Positions 31,178-42,454 of a stretch of DNA of 64,000 nucleotides are shown piece by piece. How positions within the stretch are numbered: position 1 is the stretch's first letter; each line of letters opens with the position of its first letter. A program made the position numbers and the translations under genes. Below the pieces are notes generated by a model. The model worked only from the letters and a program-made list of their open reading frames with translations, did not search any database and was not told the origin of the DNA. Source of the stretch: Microcyclospora pomicola (Eukaryota; Ascomycota; Dothideomycetes; Capnodiales); the NCBI GenBank assembly GCA_002786065.1, contig NHNY01000033.1, forward strand, positions 297,501-361,500. Direction: 5' to 3'.

Positions 31178-32161
31178 TCAGCCTGGGGGAACAGCCCCAG
31201 TCTTTGCTTCTTGGTCCTCAGCAGAGCGTCCACTGTCACTCCCACTCCACAAGCTCCTGCTCTCCCCTTCGACTCCTCTCATGGCTTCTGCCACTACCTG
31301 CAGTCGTGCAACGACATCCTTGACACTGCCATCCACCTTGCGGAAGTAAGCCTCGTTCGCCGCCCTCCGCTCACTTGCCAGCCGGATGTCTTGCGCGGTT
31401 TCGTCTTCAAGCTGTGAAGCTCCCCCTCTGACGCCTCGTTTGCCCGAGCCCTTCGTTCCTCCACTCGCCGTAGAGCCGCCCTCTGCCGTCAACACCGACT
31501 CATCACTCAGTGCCGTGCTTGCTGAATCTGCTGTTGCCGCCCTCGCCCGTCCAGCTTGATTGCTGCGATCGGACGCCAGATCCTCAGCGCCCAGGAATCG
31601 CTGGATGTTGATCCCTTCGCCGTGCTCCTTCTCAGCATCCACGTCCGCGTTACGCTCCTCATTGCCTCTGCCCCACGCCCTCGCAAGCTCGACCTGTGCG
31701 CGGTGAAGCTCATCGAGAGCGGTATTGTGGCTGGCGCTGAAAACGTGTGTAGAGCTCTGCGCGGTCAACTCCACCTCGTTCAGCGTCATCTGCATCTCCT
31801 TCCATTTTGCATCGATCGCCTTTTCGTTATGCTTCGGAAGGGAGTTAGGGTGGGAGTCCTGGGCCTTGGCGCTGTGATCTCCTGCGTCTCCACCTGTGGT
31901 CGAAGCCCCCGATCTGAGGTCCTCGTTGTGAAGCACGCTGCGGGAGAGCGCAGAGCGGTGACGGATCAGCGGATCGCGGGTCGGTCTCGAGGAGGAGTTG
32001 GCATCGGCGTTCGGCCGCGCGACCGAGATCTGAGAGGCATTCCGAGATGGAGGACCCACAAAGAGTGCCGGTGCTGGAAGGCGGTTGGCTTTCGTGTTGG
32101 ATGTGGGCGATGGTCTCTGCATTGGAGACGCTGACGTCGACGATGCATGAGGTGTGGCCAT
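31178..32161 (-). CDS. Conserved-looking coiled-coil protein, function unknown
   Basis: 327 residues, starting MATPHASSTSASPMQRPSPT at the first true ATG; the frame extends further upstream only with non-ATG codons. The first 130 residues are Ser/Pro/Arg-rich and probably disordered. Two helical segments follow: KAIDAKWKEMQMTLNEVELT through STHVFSASHNTALDELHRAQ (about 130-190), and RLASERRAANEAYFRKVDGS through VVARLQVVAEAMRGVEGESR (about 270-310), separated by a Ser/Gly-rich linker. The paired helices suggest a subunit of a multi-protein coiled-coil complex. The pattern faintly recalls fungal BLOC-1-like proteins, but I cannot support that name. A TATATA element lies near 32277 on the minus strand. 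Confidence 0.7.
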   Translation of the reverse strand: MATPHASSTSASPMQRPSPTSNTKANRLPAPALFVGPPSRNASQISVARPNADANSSSRPTRDPLIRHRSALSRSVLHNEDLRSGASTTGGDAGDHSAKAQDSHPNSLPKHNEKAIDAKWKEMQMTLNEVELTAQSSTHVFSASHNTALDELHRAQVELARAWGRGNEERNADVDAEKEHGEGINIQRFLGAEDLASDRSNQAGRARAATADSASTALSDESVLTAEGGSTASGGTKGSGKRGVRGGASQLEDETAQDIRLASERRAANEAYFRKVDGSVKDVVARLQVVAEAMRGVEGESRSLWSGSDSGRSAEDQEAKTGAVPPG

Positions 32162-32638
32162 GCTGTCAAAACATGTGCCGAAGATGTGTTGTTCAAGGAC
32201 TGGGATGTTGCAGACGACTGCGAAGCTGCGGATTGCAGCTTGAGGAAGAAGTGCGGACAGCTCATACAGTTTCAATGTATATACACCACACCTATAGCGA
32301 TACGGCCTTGACTAATTTGACCAAGGGCACGCAATGCGGTAGATCTTCTAGCGGTCATGACGACAATCATGAATGTGAACCGTTATACTTACATATACAT
32401 GTGCATCCCTAGGTACCTTAGCCAGACGCCTTCAATCCTGAGCTGTATAGAACACATCGACGGCTAGCTACTGTACTAAACCGAGAAGCACTTGAAGATT
32501 GAAGTCATTGGTCGTCCAGTACAAGAGTCCACAAATGGAGACCGCAGAGAGGGGCCATTTCAGCGGGCTATCACTGTACGGGCACATGGTGGTCGAAATA
32601 ACATGACCTCAATCAATTCGTAGCATATTACTCTATCA
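32162..32638. other. Spacer between two minus-strand genes
   Basis: 477 bp, AT-richer than its surroundings, holding the promoter of the coiled-coil gene and the 3' end of the EF-hand gene. No gene seen. Confidence 0.4.
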
Positions 32639-33801
32639 TCACACACCAACCGTAGCTTCTGCTTGTTCAGCCATCGCGCCTCCGCCACTTACATTCGCCA
32701 TGAAATCACGATACCGAAACACATCGCCCTTCGACTTGGCGACATTCACTCCCTTGGCGCCAAAAGCACGTCTGCCGGCGAACTCCCCCAGGACGCTGTC
32801 GAGTTCGCGCTCGGTCAGTCGCGCCATAGCTTCACCTGGCTCTGGTGCGGTGTTGAGCAGCGCATAGCGAAGCTCCCCTAGGTCTATCTGCCCACTGTCG
32901 TCCAGGTCGAAAGCTTCGAAGGCGGCAGTAAGCTCATCTGTATGGCTCAGGTCGGCCAGCGGCCCAGACAGCGTGTCTAAGTATCGGGCCAGATTCAACT
33001 GTGCAGGTGCGTTGGGTGGGAAGAAGTCCTTCACGTGAGCAGGACTTGAATCGAGTCCAATCTGCTCAAGCATGCACGCCACAGAAGCAGAGGTCACAGC
33101 ACCAGAATTGCTGCTATCCAAGACCTCGAAGCTTTCGCGCATGCTGCGAAGTAGCGGCTGCGGAACATGGTTGTAGCCGCCTACAGCATTGCTGAGTTTT
33201 GGCGTGGTCTTTTGCGACGAGATCGCGAACACGGGTGGTTTTATGGTTGAAGTGGAGGTGGACGCTGTGGTCGATCTCACCACGGCTGGGCGTGTGTATG
33301 CTCTGTTCGACACAATTGTAGCAGCTGAGCCTGGCGTGAAGCCACCCGACAGAGACGGCGAGGCTTCCATCACCGGCGGAGCCACATGTTGTCGGCTAGG
33401 TGTCAGATGATTCACATCATCTTCTGACGCACTCCTGCTTGCAATACTTGGTTGTCTTTCCGGAGACGCTGGAGCAAGGTTGCTCGCCGGCCTCCTGCCA
33501 AAAGGGCTTGGAGCCCTTTCTGAGCCTTGGCTCATCTGTGATGGTCGCCGGACAAAGGGACTAGTCTTCTCAGGCGACAGCGACCCATTCTTAAGGGGAG
33601 ACAAGTTTCCATTCTTGGTAGGTGATTGTGTTGGCGTCGTTGCTCTTACGGAGGCTTGCGCCGTAGAGTTCTGGCGTTGAAACGGGGATTGACGGCCAGT
33701 CTCAAAGGACAATGGCGAGGGTCGCAATGGCGTCGTCTGACAAAGAATTAGTACGGCAACGACCAGGACGCTATCTAGGCATAGGATCAGTATCTTACCA
33801 T
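32639..33801 (-). CDS. EF-hand protein with long disordered N-terminus (myosin light chain-like)
   Basis: Exon 1 contributes only the ATG (33799-33801). A 62-nt intron (GTAAGA..TGTCAG) follows, and exon 2 (32639-33736) encodes the rest, giving 366 residues starting MTTPLRPSPLSF. Residues 1-190 are Ser/Pro/Thr-rich with repeated NG(N/S)LSP motifs. The C-terminal half has a calmodulin-like array. One loop, DLDDSGQIDLGE, is a canonical EF-hand with ligands at positions 1, 3, 5, 9 and 12. An earlier one, DSSNSGAVTSAS, lacks the terminal glutamate and is probably silent. The arrangement resembles regulatory light chains, so a cytoskeletal role is possible, but this is inferred. It is divergent from AFI1. 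Confidence 0.82.
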
Positions 33802-34167
33802 CTTGCTGCTCAGGTGCTATGGCTTGAACTGATTTGCACTTGTTGCATTCGAAGGCGTGTTGCTGTCGGTTGCCGTGTTTACTTTGGCACGTGAAGACGG
33901 GAGACGACCCGCAAAGCCTAGCTACGGATAGATCCGTCCCCAGTTCCTACACCCCTCGTGGCTCGTGCCCCTGTTTGTTCAAGCTTAGTTGCAACATCAC
34001 AGGTAAATGCGGCATTATTCCCTCTCTGGACACTGGCCTTGTATGCCAAGTTGGTCGCTGCTTTGAGAACGCACCATTGGCATGAACGAAGATCAGGCCT
34101 CCATGGCGGTTGCTGATCGAAGCCGGATCCAGGTTTAGGCCGCACCACGGTTCGAGGACTATCCACC
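33802..34167. promoter_or_regulatory. Shared divergent promoter of EF-hand gene and AFI1
   Basis: 366 bp between two opposite start codons. The AFI1 ATG sits in a good context (CCACCATGG). No TATA box is obvious. Both promoters must be here. Confidence 0.5.
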
Positions 34168-36714
34168 ATGGCGACGGTCATACCCAATCGGCCGAACACC
34201 AACTCGACGGGTTCCAGTAACAAAAGCTACTCTCGAAAGCCGTCTCTCGCCTCTTTTCCATCATCTGCCTCAAACACACTTCCACGTCTCGGCTCGTTGT
34301 CGGGCGGCACGATTCGGCCAGACAGCAGCAATGCGCATCATGACTTTGCCTCCTCGTACTCTCCGCAGCAACCTCCGTCGGCACATAGTCAACAATCGTC
34401 GGGCTTTCGCGCCCCTAATCTGCCAGAGTATGCCGGTCCGCGACCAGCCCGCAAGCCGAAGCTTCTCAAATCTCAATACCCTGCCGACAGCACAGAGCAA
34501 CATGTCGAGTACATCCTGGTCGCGTCTTTTGACATCGATCGAGGCAGTGTCATGGAACACCAATATCCCGGTCCTGTTGGAGGCGATGAACATATGCTAG
34601 CAGAGTTGATGCTGCCGGATCAAACACATCTGCGATCACAGGACTGGACTATATTCTTCTTACACAAGGATGCTGGAACCCAGAATGAGGCGATGACGCG
34701 CCGGCGAACGAGAAGGCAGCAGCGAGAACACGCTCTGAGCCCCGGTGGATCCGATGGCTATGACGATCAATATCCTGACAACAATGACGACGTGGACGAC
34801 GATAGTTCAGATGAGGAGCAAGCAGACGGTCCGCCACTTGTCTATGTGCTGAATCTTGTGAATACTAAGCAGGACAGCACTGTCAAGCGTGGCGCTATTG
34901 TCAAAGCCATGGCCATTTGTACACGGCATTCCTTCTTGCACATTTACAAACCTCTGCTACTCTTAGCACTTGAGCAGTACTTTGCGAATCCAGTTGTTGA
35001 GACGCTTGCTAGTTTGTACGAAGCGGTAAATAGCATGGACTTGAGTCTCATGCCGCGTTTCACACCATTAGAGCGCTTTGTTCTTCAAGGTTCCGAAGCG
35101 AAAGACCTGTTTGTGGAAAAGTTCGAGATTATGATATCCCAAAGCATGGCAAATAATGACTCTATTCACAACAACCTCTTGGCTCCTTCCCCAAGCACGC
35201 AAAATGCTTCAAGAGCACGATATGGTCTACCAAAAGACACCCACGAATTTGAGAGCGTGGTCAAGTACGCCAACATTCCAGTGCCCGTCAAGATCCCTAC
35301 GGCACTTTCACACGAAACTGTCGGGGACTTCAGCTTGATCAAGCTCATCACCACGTTTAGCACACCTCATGCTACCTCGCCAGTACCATTCAATCCTACT
35401 CACCCTCACATGACAACCTCAGGCCCGCTGACACATCCGATCATCGTGTTGCTCAATGCCCTCCTCACACAGAAGCGGATCATCTTCCTTGGGCATAATC
35501 TTCCGTCGTCTGAGGTTGCAGAGGCTGTCCTTGGAGCTTGTGCTCTCGCTAGTGGTGGGATGCTACGGGGCTTCACTCGACACGCATTTCCCTACACGGA
35601 TCTGACCAAAATCGATGATCTTCTCAAGGTGCCGGGCTTCATCGCCGGAGTGACCAATCCAGCTTTTGCGCACAAGACCGAATGGTGGGATCTTCTCTGT
35701 GATATACCGACTGGCCGCATGAAGATCAGCAACCGTATCGAACAAGCTCCGTTAACGGACGGTGTGTTGTTCTTCCAGCAACCAGGCAACATTCCCTCGC
35801 ATGGGCCCACAGCTGGCATCTCGGCTCTTGCCTCGGCAGGAGCTAGTATTTCCGCTGGACTAGGTGGTACCACTGCGCCCACTGGTTCTCATGGTGGAGA
35901 TCAGACTGGTGACGCCGCCTTTATGGCTACTGTGCTCTCCGCAATCAATGAACGCCACGGCGAGAATGCGATTCGTTCGAAGTTCCGCCGCTGGACTCTG
36001 AAGTTCACCCGGCTTGCTGCTGCGTTTGAGGAAACAGTCTACGGTGCTTCAGCGCTTCATGTACAAATGTCCCCAGAACCAGGCTTCAAGGGCTTTGGCT
36101 CTCCAGCACTGAGCGCGAGCCCATTGGGTCGTTCGATGATGAAGCGTATTGCGGAAAGAGACTGGCCGCCTGATGTCTTGGGCCACGGTTACGTTTGGGC
36201 ATCTTCACAACTGAAGACTAACGAGCTTGCAGCGAATGCTACAAGAATCGAAGGCTGGCGCAGTACGCGCAGCTACTATAACTTTGTACAGGACCTTGCT
36301 GCGTACTATATCTACCGTCCTGTCAAGGACCTTGACCTACAGCACCTGCACGATAAACTTGCGAAGCTTCGTCTGACGCCCGAACACTCCGCAAACATCT
36401 ATCTCTCGATCTGTGCAGTCGCGCACACCGATCAGGAGATCAATCAACTCCTGTCTGTCATTGTCCAGGGTGTCTGGGATGCGCGGGCCGGGATTGCCGG
36501 TCAAGGCGGAACCCAGGGATTGTTTTACATTGGGTTCGGCCTGTTCCACCCCAAGGTCGAGGTCAGAGAGGCAGTTGCGGAACTGCTACAACGGATCCGC
36601 GACAGTGATGCTGGACGCCACTTCTTTGCAGGCGTTGGACGGTTCCAGAAAATAGCTCTTCAAAGGGTACTTGAGACCAAAGGGCAAAGGGCAATGCTTA
36701 GTGACGAGTCATGA
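34168..36714 (+). CDS. AFI1: Afi1/MesA-like polarity protein (DENN-type)
   Basis: A single exon of 848 residues. After a Ser-rich N-terminus of about 110 residues comes the Afi1 docking region, [21 protein letters not shown], followed by [20 protein letters not shown] and, after an acidic insert, [20 protein letters not shown]. The later segment, from [25 protein letters not shown] to the [21 protein letters not shown] region, matches the SPA (stabilization of polarity axis) domain, the DENN core. Budding yeast Afi1 binds the Arf GTPase Arf3 at the cortex, and the Aspergillus homologue MesA stabilises the polarity axis at hyphal tips. A role at the growing tip is expected here. The C-terminus is helical and conserved to the end. 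Intron-free, unlike most neighbours. Confidence 0.9.
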   Translation: MATVIPNRPNTNSTGSSNKSYSRKPSLASFPSSASNTLPRLGSLSGGTIRPDSSNAHHDFASSYSPQQPPSAHSQQSSGFRAPNLPEYAGPRPARKPKLLKSQYPADSTEQHVEYILVASFDIDRGSVMEHQYPGPVGGDEHMLAELMLPDQTHLRSQDWTIFFLHKDAGTQNEAMTRRRTRRQQREHALSPGGSDGYDDQYPDNNDDVDDDSSDEEQADGPPLVYVLNLVNTKQDSTVKRGAIVKAMAICTRHSFLHIYKPLLLLALEQYFANPVVETLASLYEAVNSMDLSLMPRFTPLERFVLQGSEAKDLFVEKFEIMISQSMANNDSIHNNLLAPSPSTQNASRARYGLPKDTHEFESVVKYANIPVPVKIPTALSHETVGDFSLIKLITTFSTPHATSPVPFNPTHPHMTTSGPLTHPIIVLLNALLTQKRIIFLGHNLPSSEVAEAVLGACALASGGMLRGFTRHAFPYTDLTKIDDLLKVPGFIAGVTNPAFAHKTEWWDLLCDIPTGRMKISNRIEQAPLTDGVLFFQQPGNIPSHGPTAGISALASAGASISAGLGGTTAPTGSHGGDQTGDAAFMATVLSAINERHGENAIRSKFRRWTLKFTRLAAAFEETVYGASALHVQMSPEPGFKGFGSPALSASPLGRSMMKRIAERDWPPDVLGHGYVWASSQLKTNELAANATRIEGWRSTRSYYNFVQDLAAYYIYRPVKDLDLQHLHDKLAKLRLTPEHSANIYLSICAVAHTDQEINQLLSVIVQGVWDARAGIAGQGGTQGLFYIGFGLFHPKVEVREAVAELLQRIRDSDAGRHFFAGVGRFQKIALQRVLETKGQRAMLSDES

Positions 36715-37362
36715 AACGGAGTACTGGTGGTGAAGTTCTGATGACAATGCGAACATGAACAGCCGACCAGCCAAAGCATTTGCTGATAGTGCCGGAATGC
36801 ATGGTCCCCGCAAATGTTCGGGATGGCTTGATACCGCAGCTTAAAAACGGCCCCTACCTCTACATAAGAGGAGAGATGCTTTCTATTCGCGCCAAAGCAT
36901 ATACTTTATGTCGATCAACGAGAATGCCGTTGAGGATCAGCAAAGGCTTATCGTTTAAGCGGACATTTGTGGCAAACGTCGCTTTACGATGGGGACAAAC
37001 AAGTTTCTGCAGAATGATTTGATGTTTACATACATCAGGTCATCCACAGTGGTGTCCGGATTGAGGTAGCCACCTTCCCGTTACATGTATGCTGGTGTGG
37101 CTATACCGAGCCATGATCCCGGCAGACCATCACTGCATGTGGAAGGGAGATATCAGTGCACAATTGCATCTTAGTTGCTTGGACAGTGCACAATGCCTCT
37201 CCTTATACCCCCATAGTTGAAGCATGAACAAGTTTTCCACAGATGAATGCGTATCCCTGTACAGAGTTCCAACATCGCCCAGAACTACCTGGCTCGCAAT
37301 TCTGGTGATCGTACAAAGCGTGATAAATTCTGTGATGCGAATTTGTCCCTCTTGCGCCACAG
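36715..37362. other. Convergent 3' region between AFI1 and RCF1
   Basis: 648 bp, AT-rich in places, without a supported gene. It should contain both polyadenylation regions. Confidence 0.4.
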
Positions 37363-38024
37363 CTATCTTCGTTGTTGCCATACATGCCGGACAGCGATCA
37401 TGATCGGGCCATCTCTTCTCCTCTCGCTCTCCTCCACAACACTCTTCGTAATGCCCCACATCCCCTTCTTCTCCGTCGCCTCCAGTACCGACGTCTTCTC
37501 CTCCAAGCCTTTCTGTTTCTCTGCGATCTTACTTTGCACCATACGATCTCTCATTCTTCTCAGCTCCATCTCTTCCTCGTCACGCGCCTCCAACTCCTTC
37601 AACCACGCCTCATGCTGGTCCTTCTTTTTCTTGTCCTCAATCAGCTCGTCGTACTCGTTCCGTTTCTTCCGGTCATTCTCCCAGTATGCAGATCCAGCTA
37701 GCATGGCCAAGATCGTGAAGCCTTGCGCGTAGATTCGTCGACGAAACATGCGATTTGTGCGGTTCTTGTCGCCGGAGCGAATAGATTTGGTGCTGTGGCC
37801 GGGATGCTGAGTCTCGTGATTCTTCGTCTTGGAGGTGCGGAGTGACTTCATGCTACTTACGCTTCAAGCAATGCCCATACCGTCAAGGCGCACCCGAGCG
37901 GGATCAGTGGCTCTTGGATGATCTTTCGCTTCAGTTTGGCCCATCGCGACTCCTCGTAGAACTCTGTGTTGTCGTCGAAGGAGGACGGCGGAGGTGCCGT
38001 ATTGATGTTGCCAGGGACTGACAT
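37363..38024 (-). CDS. RCF1: Respiratory supercomplex factor 1 (HIG1 domain)
   Basis: Two exons (37861-38024, 37363-37792) give 197 residues, with a 68-nt intron. The HIG1 domain spans about 20-110. Its first membrane helix is IPLGCALTVWALLEATKSI, the loop is GDKNRTNRMFRRR, and the type-defining motif IYAQGFTILAMLAGSAYW forms the second helix. A charged coiled-coil tail (KKKKDQHEAWLKELEARDEE) extends into the matrix, as in fungal Rcf1. The protein sits in the inner mitochondrial membrane and supports assembly and activity of cytochrome c oxidase and its supercomplex with complex III. The cleavable presequence is absent, as in the family. It is divergent from ILV1. Confidence 0.93.
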
Positions 38025-38373
38025 ATTGGCGCGTGCTCTTGAGGACCACCAGATCGTGACTTCCCTGAGTGTGTAAATGAGATCTCCGCTGAGTTAGTCG
38101 GTATTGCGATATGGTTCTATATGCTCTGAATACAGAAGAGATGGTTATGTCTAGACTCAAGCACAAAGAAAGTGTTCCACCGTCGAGAAAGTGATGATGT
38201 AGCTCAAGCTCGGCCACAAATTGTGGCTGACGCAAGTCGCGGTGAGATATGACTTGCATGTGATCGAAGATTTCGACATGCATGACTGGACTCTGTTACA
38301 TCGATTCCATATATATTAGATCGCGGTACGTCGGTGTGAGCTCAACGACTTTTGCGTAGATCCAACGCACATC
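38025..38373. promoter_or_regulatory. Shared divergent promoter of RCF1 and ILV1
   Basis: 349 bp between the two start codons. TATATATTA at about 38310 lies 65 bp upstream of the ILV1 ATG and may serve as its TATA box. Confidence 0.5.
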
Positions 38374-40324
38374 ATGGCAGAGTCGACATTATCCAATGGC
38401 ACCCACACACCGAAGACTCCTACTCCCTCACATTCATCGCTTGCTCTGACAGAGTACTCCGCCAATCCGTCACCGCCTTCAACGACGCCGAGACCTCGGA
38501 ATGCTGGAGTACCAGCGGAATTTCTTCTTCCCAATGGTAACCCTGATGTAAGCGTGTAGTCAGAGGCCAATGCCTCTAGAGAGCCTCCAACGTCAACACG
38601 AACTCGTCTTTTCTGGCGCTCGGTTGAAAGTGCTGTCGTGATCGGATCAATGGCTATAGCGTTACCATGCTCGTTCCACTGACGCTGATTCGTAGTACCT
38701 GCGACTCATCTTGTCTGCCAAAGTGTATGATGTGGTAACGGAAACGCCATTGACCCATGCTGTCAACCTCAGCAAGCGCCTGGAATGTAAGGTGCTGTTG
38801 AAGCGGGAGGACCTTCTCCCCGTCTTCTCATTCAAGCTGAGAGGCGCTTACAACAAAATGGCACATTTGACCGAGGCCGAACGGTGGAAGGGCGTGATTG
38901 CTTGTTCTGCTGGTGAGTGGACCGAACATTCTTCGCATTCTCCAGATCACCAGACATTGACTCGATCCAAGGTAATCATGCCCAAGGCGTTGCCTACTCG
39001 GCACGAAAACTGCGCATACCAGCGACCATCACAATGCCGACAGGTACTCCGGCTATCAAGCATACTAACGTATCAAGACTTGGGGGCAATGTGGTCTTAC
39101 ATGGCGCGGACTTCGATGAAGCGAAAGCTGAATGTGCGCGCCTATCACAAGTCCATGGACTGACCAATATTCCCCCTTTCGATGATCCTTATGTCATTGC
39201 GGGACAAGGGACCATTGGTGCAGAAATCCTTCGCCAAGCAGATCTCAGCCAACTCGAAGCTATCTTCTGCTGTGTTGGCGGCGGAGGACTCATCGCGGGA
39301 ACTGGAGTCTACTTCAAGGTGCGTGTTCTTCATGTACGGTGCGGAACCCCCCAGACTGACCCCGGTGTAGCGTATTGCGCCACATGTCAAGATCATCGGT
39401 GTGGAGACTTTCGATGCAAACGCTCTCGTTCAATCACTCAAAGCTGGGAAAAGAGTGACACTTCGAGAGGTCGGTTTATTTGCTGATGGCGCGGCAGTCA
39501 AAACTGTCGGAGAAGAAACGTTTCGTGTCTGCCAGGAAGTCGTCGACGATGTGATTCAGGTAGGCACGGATGATATCTGTGCTGCCATCAAGGATGTCTT
39601 CGAGGACACTCGCTCCATCCTCGAACCTGCCGGAGCACTTTCCCTGGCTGGCCTCAAGAAGTACATCGCGAACAACCCATCTCGGAACACGAACCGTCAG
39701 CTTGTGGCGGTGGCAAGTGGAGCAAACATGAATTTCGATCGGCTGCGATTTGTTGCGGAACGCGCTGCGCTTGGTGAAAAGAAGGAAGCACTTCTTTCCG
39801 TCACAATCCCTGAGCAGCCCGGTGCTTTTGCACGGCTCGTTGAGACGATTCATCCCATGGGTGTAACCGAGTTCTGCTACCGATACTCCACGGGCAGTGC
39901 CGCCAATGTCCTGATCGGAATATCGGTGTCCGCCTCCACGCGGACGCGTGATCTCAGTGATCTTATGCAACGTCTACGAGCTGATGGTATGAGTGCTTCA
40001 GACTTGAGCGAAAATGAGCTGGCCAAAAGTCACATTCGCTACCTTGTCGGGGGACGAAGTAACGCTGAGCACGAGCGCATCTTCTCATTTGAGTTCCCCG
40101 AACGGTCAGGCGCGCTCATCAAGTTTTTGACGACGCTGCAGCCTGGCTTCAACATAAGTCTCTTCCAGTATCGGAATTACGGCGGTGATGTTGGCAAAAT
40201 TCTGGCAGGCATCCAATGTCCACCAGGGGAGGAGGCCGAGTTGAAGAAGTTCTTGGAGACCATTGGGTACCCGCACGTCGAGGAGACTGAGAACGAAGCA
40301 TACAAGATGTTCATGCGAAATTGA
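38374..40324 (+). CDS. ILV1: Threonine dehydratase (threonine ammonia-lyase), biosynthetic
   Basis: Exons 38374-38547, 38696-38912, 38972-39318 and 39371-40324 encode 563 residues. The PLP-binding lysine is in [11 protein letters not shown] (about 105), followed by [24 protein letters not shown] and the phosphate-gripping [11 protein letters not shown]. Residues from about 370 hold two ACT-like regulatory segments ([20 protein letters not shown] and [20 protein letters not shown]), the usual site for isoleucine inhibition and valine activation. The enzyme deaminates threonine to 2-oxobutanoate, first step to isoleucine, in mitochondria. The N-terminus ([20 protein letters not shown]) is Ser/Thr-rich but has few basic residues, so targeting is not obvious. 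Introns are 148, 59 and 52 nt. Confidence 0.95.
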
Positions 40325-41647
40325 TGATGTATGCAAGACTAGATCTAGATGTGACGGCGGCGTTGCTCGTGCTCTCTCCTTGTTGGCTTACACAGATGCC
40401 AGACACCAATTTCTCGACTCACGACCCGTACGTTGCTCATCGCCAACACAGCAGCAGCTGCAGATTCCAGCATGCATGGACGGTGGCGTTCGTCCGAAAC
40501 GGCCTCTCCCTGCGACTGATCGCCGCTGAGTTGTTAGATGTCGTGGTCGTCAGCATCTATGTCTAGCTGTGGCTCGAGATGGACACCGTAGTCAGGCACT
40601 GAACAACGCTTATGTGGTAAATCTTTACGGCTTCGCAGTTCGACACTGCCTTGTTGTACCAGATGAACTATCCTTGACTTTATGCCGGGGCGAGGAATTG
40701 ATTCGATAGAACACCACTACCCCTCATGATCGACCTCACACTTACGAGATCCGCCACGATTGGAGACTCAAATGGTCCACAAATTCGGGAGGTGTCGTCG
40801 AAAGCTATGCAACGTGTGCGTTGTACGTAGAAAGACTGCTCTAGGCCGACAAATGACAAGCATCCTCCCTGCAACATCCCATCGACCATCTCCCGAGCCA
40901 ATGGCTCATTGGAGTGTGAGATGTCACGTCGCACGGCATGTTCCCCTTGTCGGGGGAGCATACCATCATGCATGGGTGTTTGTACCGTTCAGCTTGACCC
41001 GCCCAATTTGGCGAACTCGGAAGACTATGAGTTGTTGCTATACACTGGTTACTGTAAGGTAGAGCTAAGGAAGGCCTAGATAAGCCACTGTAACATGTAT
41101 TTCCTGTATAAGAGTCTGGAACGATACGGCCCTCGCCGCCCGACGCGTGCCTAGAGCTCCCCTAGTCTCGCGAATCCACTTCATCCGGTTCAATGTGTCA
41201 CTAACTGCAATGGATCTGGTTGAAGGATTGATCTTCCTCGTTACTGTCACGTAATAATATACTCACGGTCTGTTCACACGGCGATTTCGTTCATCACGTG
41301 TAAAAGTGCAATGCTGCCGGCGTTTGCGTAAGCACGTGGACTCGCCGCACGATCACATATCATGGCCGTGCAATCCCTGAGGACCGGGAAGCACGAGGCT
41401 CGTGGCTGGGACGTCTACCATTGTTGGACAATGGAACAGGCCTTTGCTGGCCCAGAGCTTCGATGCCGGTGGCCCCAACGGAAGCGGGAAGGATATGGTC
41501 CAGAAAAGGATTATGCGTGGCGCCACCCACACTGCACAGCATAGGGACATTGAGTCGTATAAAAGCAAGATCGGACGGTTCCATCAACGAGGAGCATCGT
41601 AGAGCATTCCCTCAGACTCGTCAACTACTTCGTCTGTCCCCTGCAAC
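40325..41647. other. 1.3-kb intergenic region
   Basis: No supported gene. It contains the promoter of the spherulin-4 gene at its right end. The frames on both strands around 41350-41600 are short and overlapping. Confidence 0.4.
41558..41565 (+). promoter_or_regulatory. TATA box of the spherulin-4 gene
   Basis: TATAAAAG, a consensus-quality TATA element, lies 83 bp upstream of the ATG at 41648, with only untranslated sequence between. It is among the clearest core promoter elements in the window and suggests a regulated rather than constitutive gene. Confidence 0.55.
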
Positions 41648-42454
41648 ATGGTGAACTACGGCTTCATTCTACTTCCTCTCTACATCTATCCCACTCCTGG
41701 CGCCTGGGACCCGCTCTTCACTGCCGCCAAAAACAATCCAAACGTCACATTTCAAGCCGTCATCAACGTGGACAGCGGTCCGGGTTCTGCAAAATGTCCC
41801 GGCAGCGACTATCAGAATGCAACTGCATATCTGAACAGTTTCAGCAACATTAAAACATTGGCGTATGTCCATACTGCCTCAAAGTACAATTGTGGATCGT
41901 CTGGTACGGACATCTGCCCTTGCACTCAAAGCCTCTCTGCTTTGATGTCAAATGTGTCCCGTTACGCAGCGTGGCCCACCGCAGGGTGTTCTACGAACAA
42001 CAAGCAGGACATTCATATCGATGGAATCTTCTTCGATGAGGCTCCTTCGGACGGATCCTGCATCCCATATATGCGCAACATAACAGCCTTTGCCAAGCAG
42101 AACTTGACCCATGGCAATACGGTGCTGTTCAATGCTGGAGAGGCGGTCAACTCAACGTACTGGAGCATAGCCGACTATATCAATACATTCGAAGACAACG
42201 AGACGGCGTATGACTCTGCAAACATCGGCGCACTGGACAACAACGGCCAGTACGCGCAGCAGACGACATTGATCATATACTCTCATGCGAATGGCACACT
42301 GCAACGCGATACGCAGACGATCTTGTCCCACAAGCAGGACAGTATCGCGGGTGTATACATGACGGACTTGAACACCTACGCGAAGTTCGGCACAAATTGG
42401 CAGACGTTTGCGAAGGATGTCGCGGCCGTCGTGCAAAGTAATATGGTGTCGTAG
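41648..42454 (+). CDS. Spherulin-4 (spherulation-specific family 4) protein
   Basis: A single exon of 268 residues. The start MVNYGFILLPLYIYPTPGAW, followed by INVDSGPGS, the central IHIDGIFFDEAPSDGSC and the late SIAGVYMTDLN are typical of the spherulin-4 family. Its Aspergillus relative Sph3 founded glycoside hydrolase family GH135, which cuts galactosaminogalactan, and the adjacent Asp-Glu of FFDEA corresponds to the acidic pair essential in Sph3 (from memory). Several N-glycosylation sequons suggest an exported protein, yet no signal peptide precedes the domain. The ATG at 41648 follows a TATA box, and I found no upstream exon supplying a signal. Confidence 0.85.
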   Translation: MVNYGFILLPLYIYPTPGAWDPLFTAAKNNPNVTFQAVINVDSGPGSAKCPGSDYQNATAYLNSFSNIKTLAYVHTASKYNCGSSGTDICPCTQSLSALMSNVSRYAAWPTAGCSTNNKQDIHIDGIFFDEAPSDGSCIPYMRNITAFAKQNLTHGNTVLFNAGEAVNSTYWSIADYINTFEDNETAYDSANIGALDNNGQYAQQTTLIIYSHANGTLQRDTQTILSHKQDSIAGVYMTDLNTYAKFGTNWQTFAKDVAAVVQSNMVS

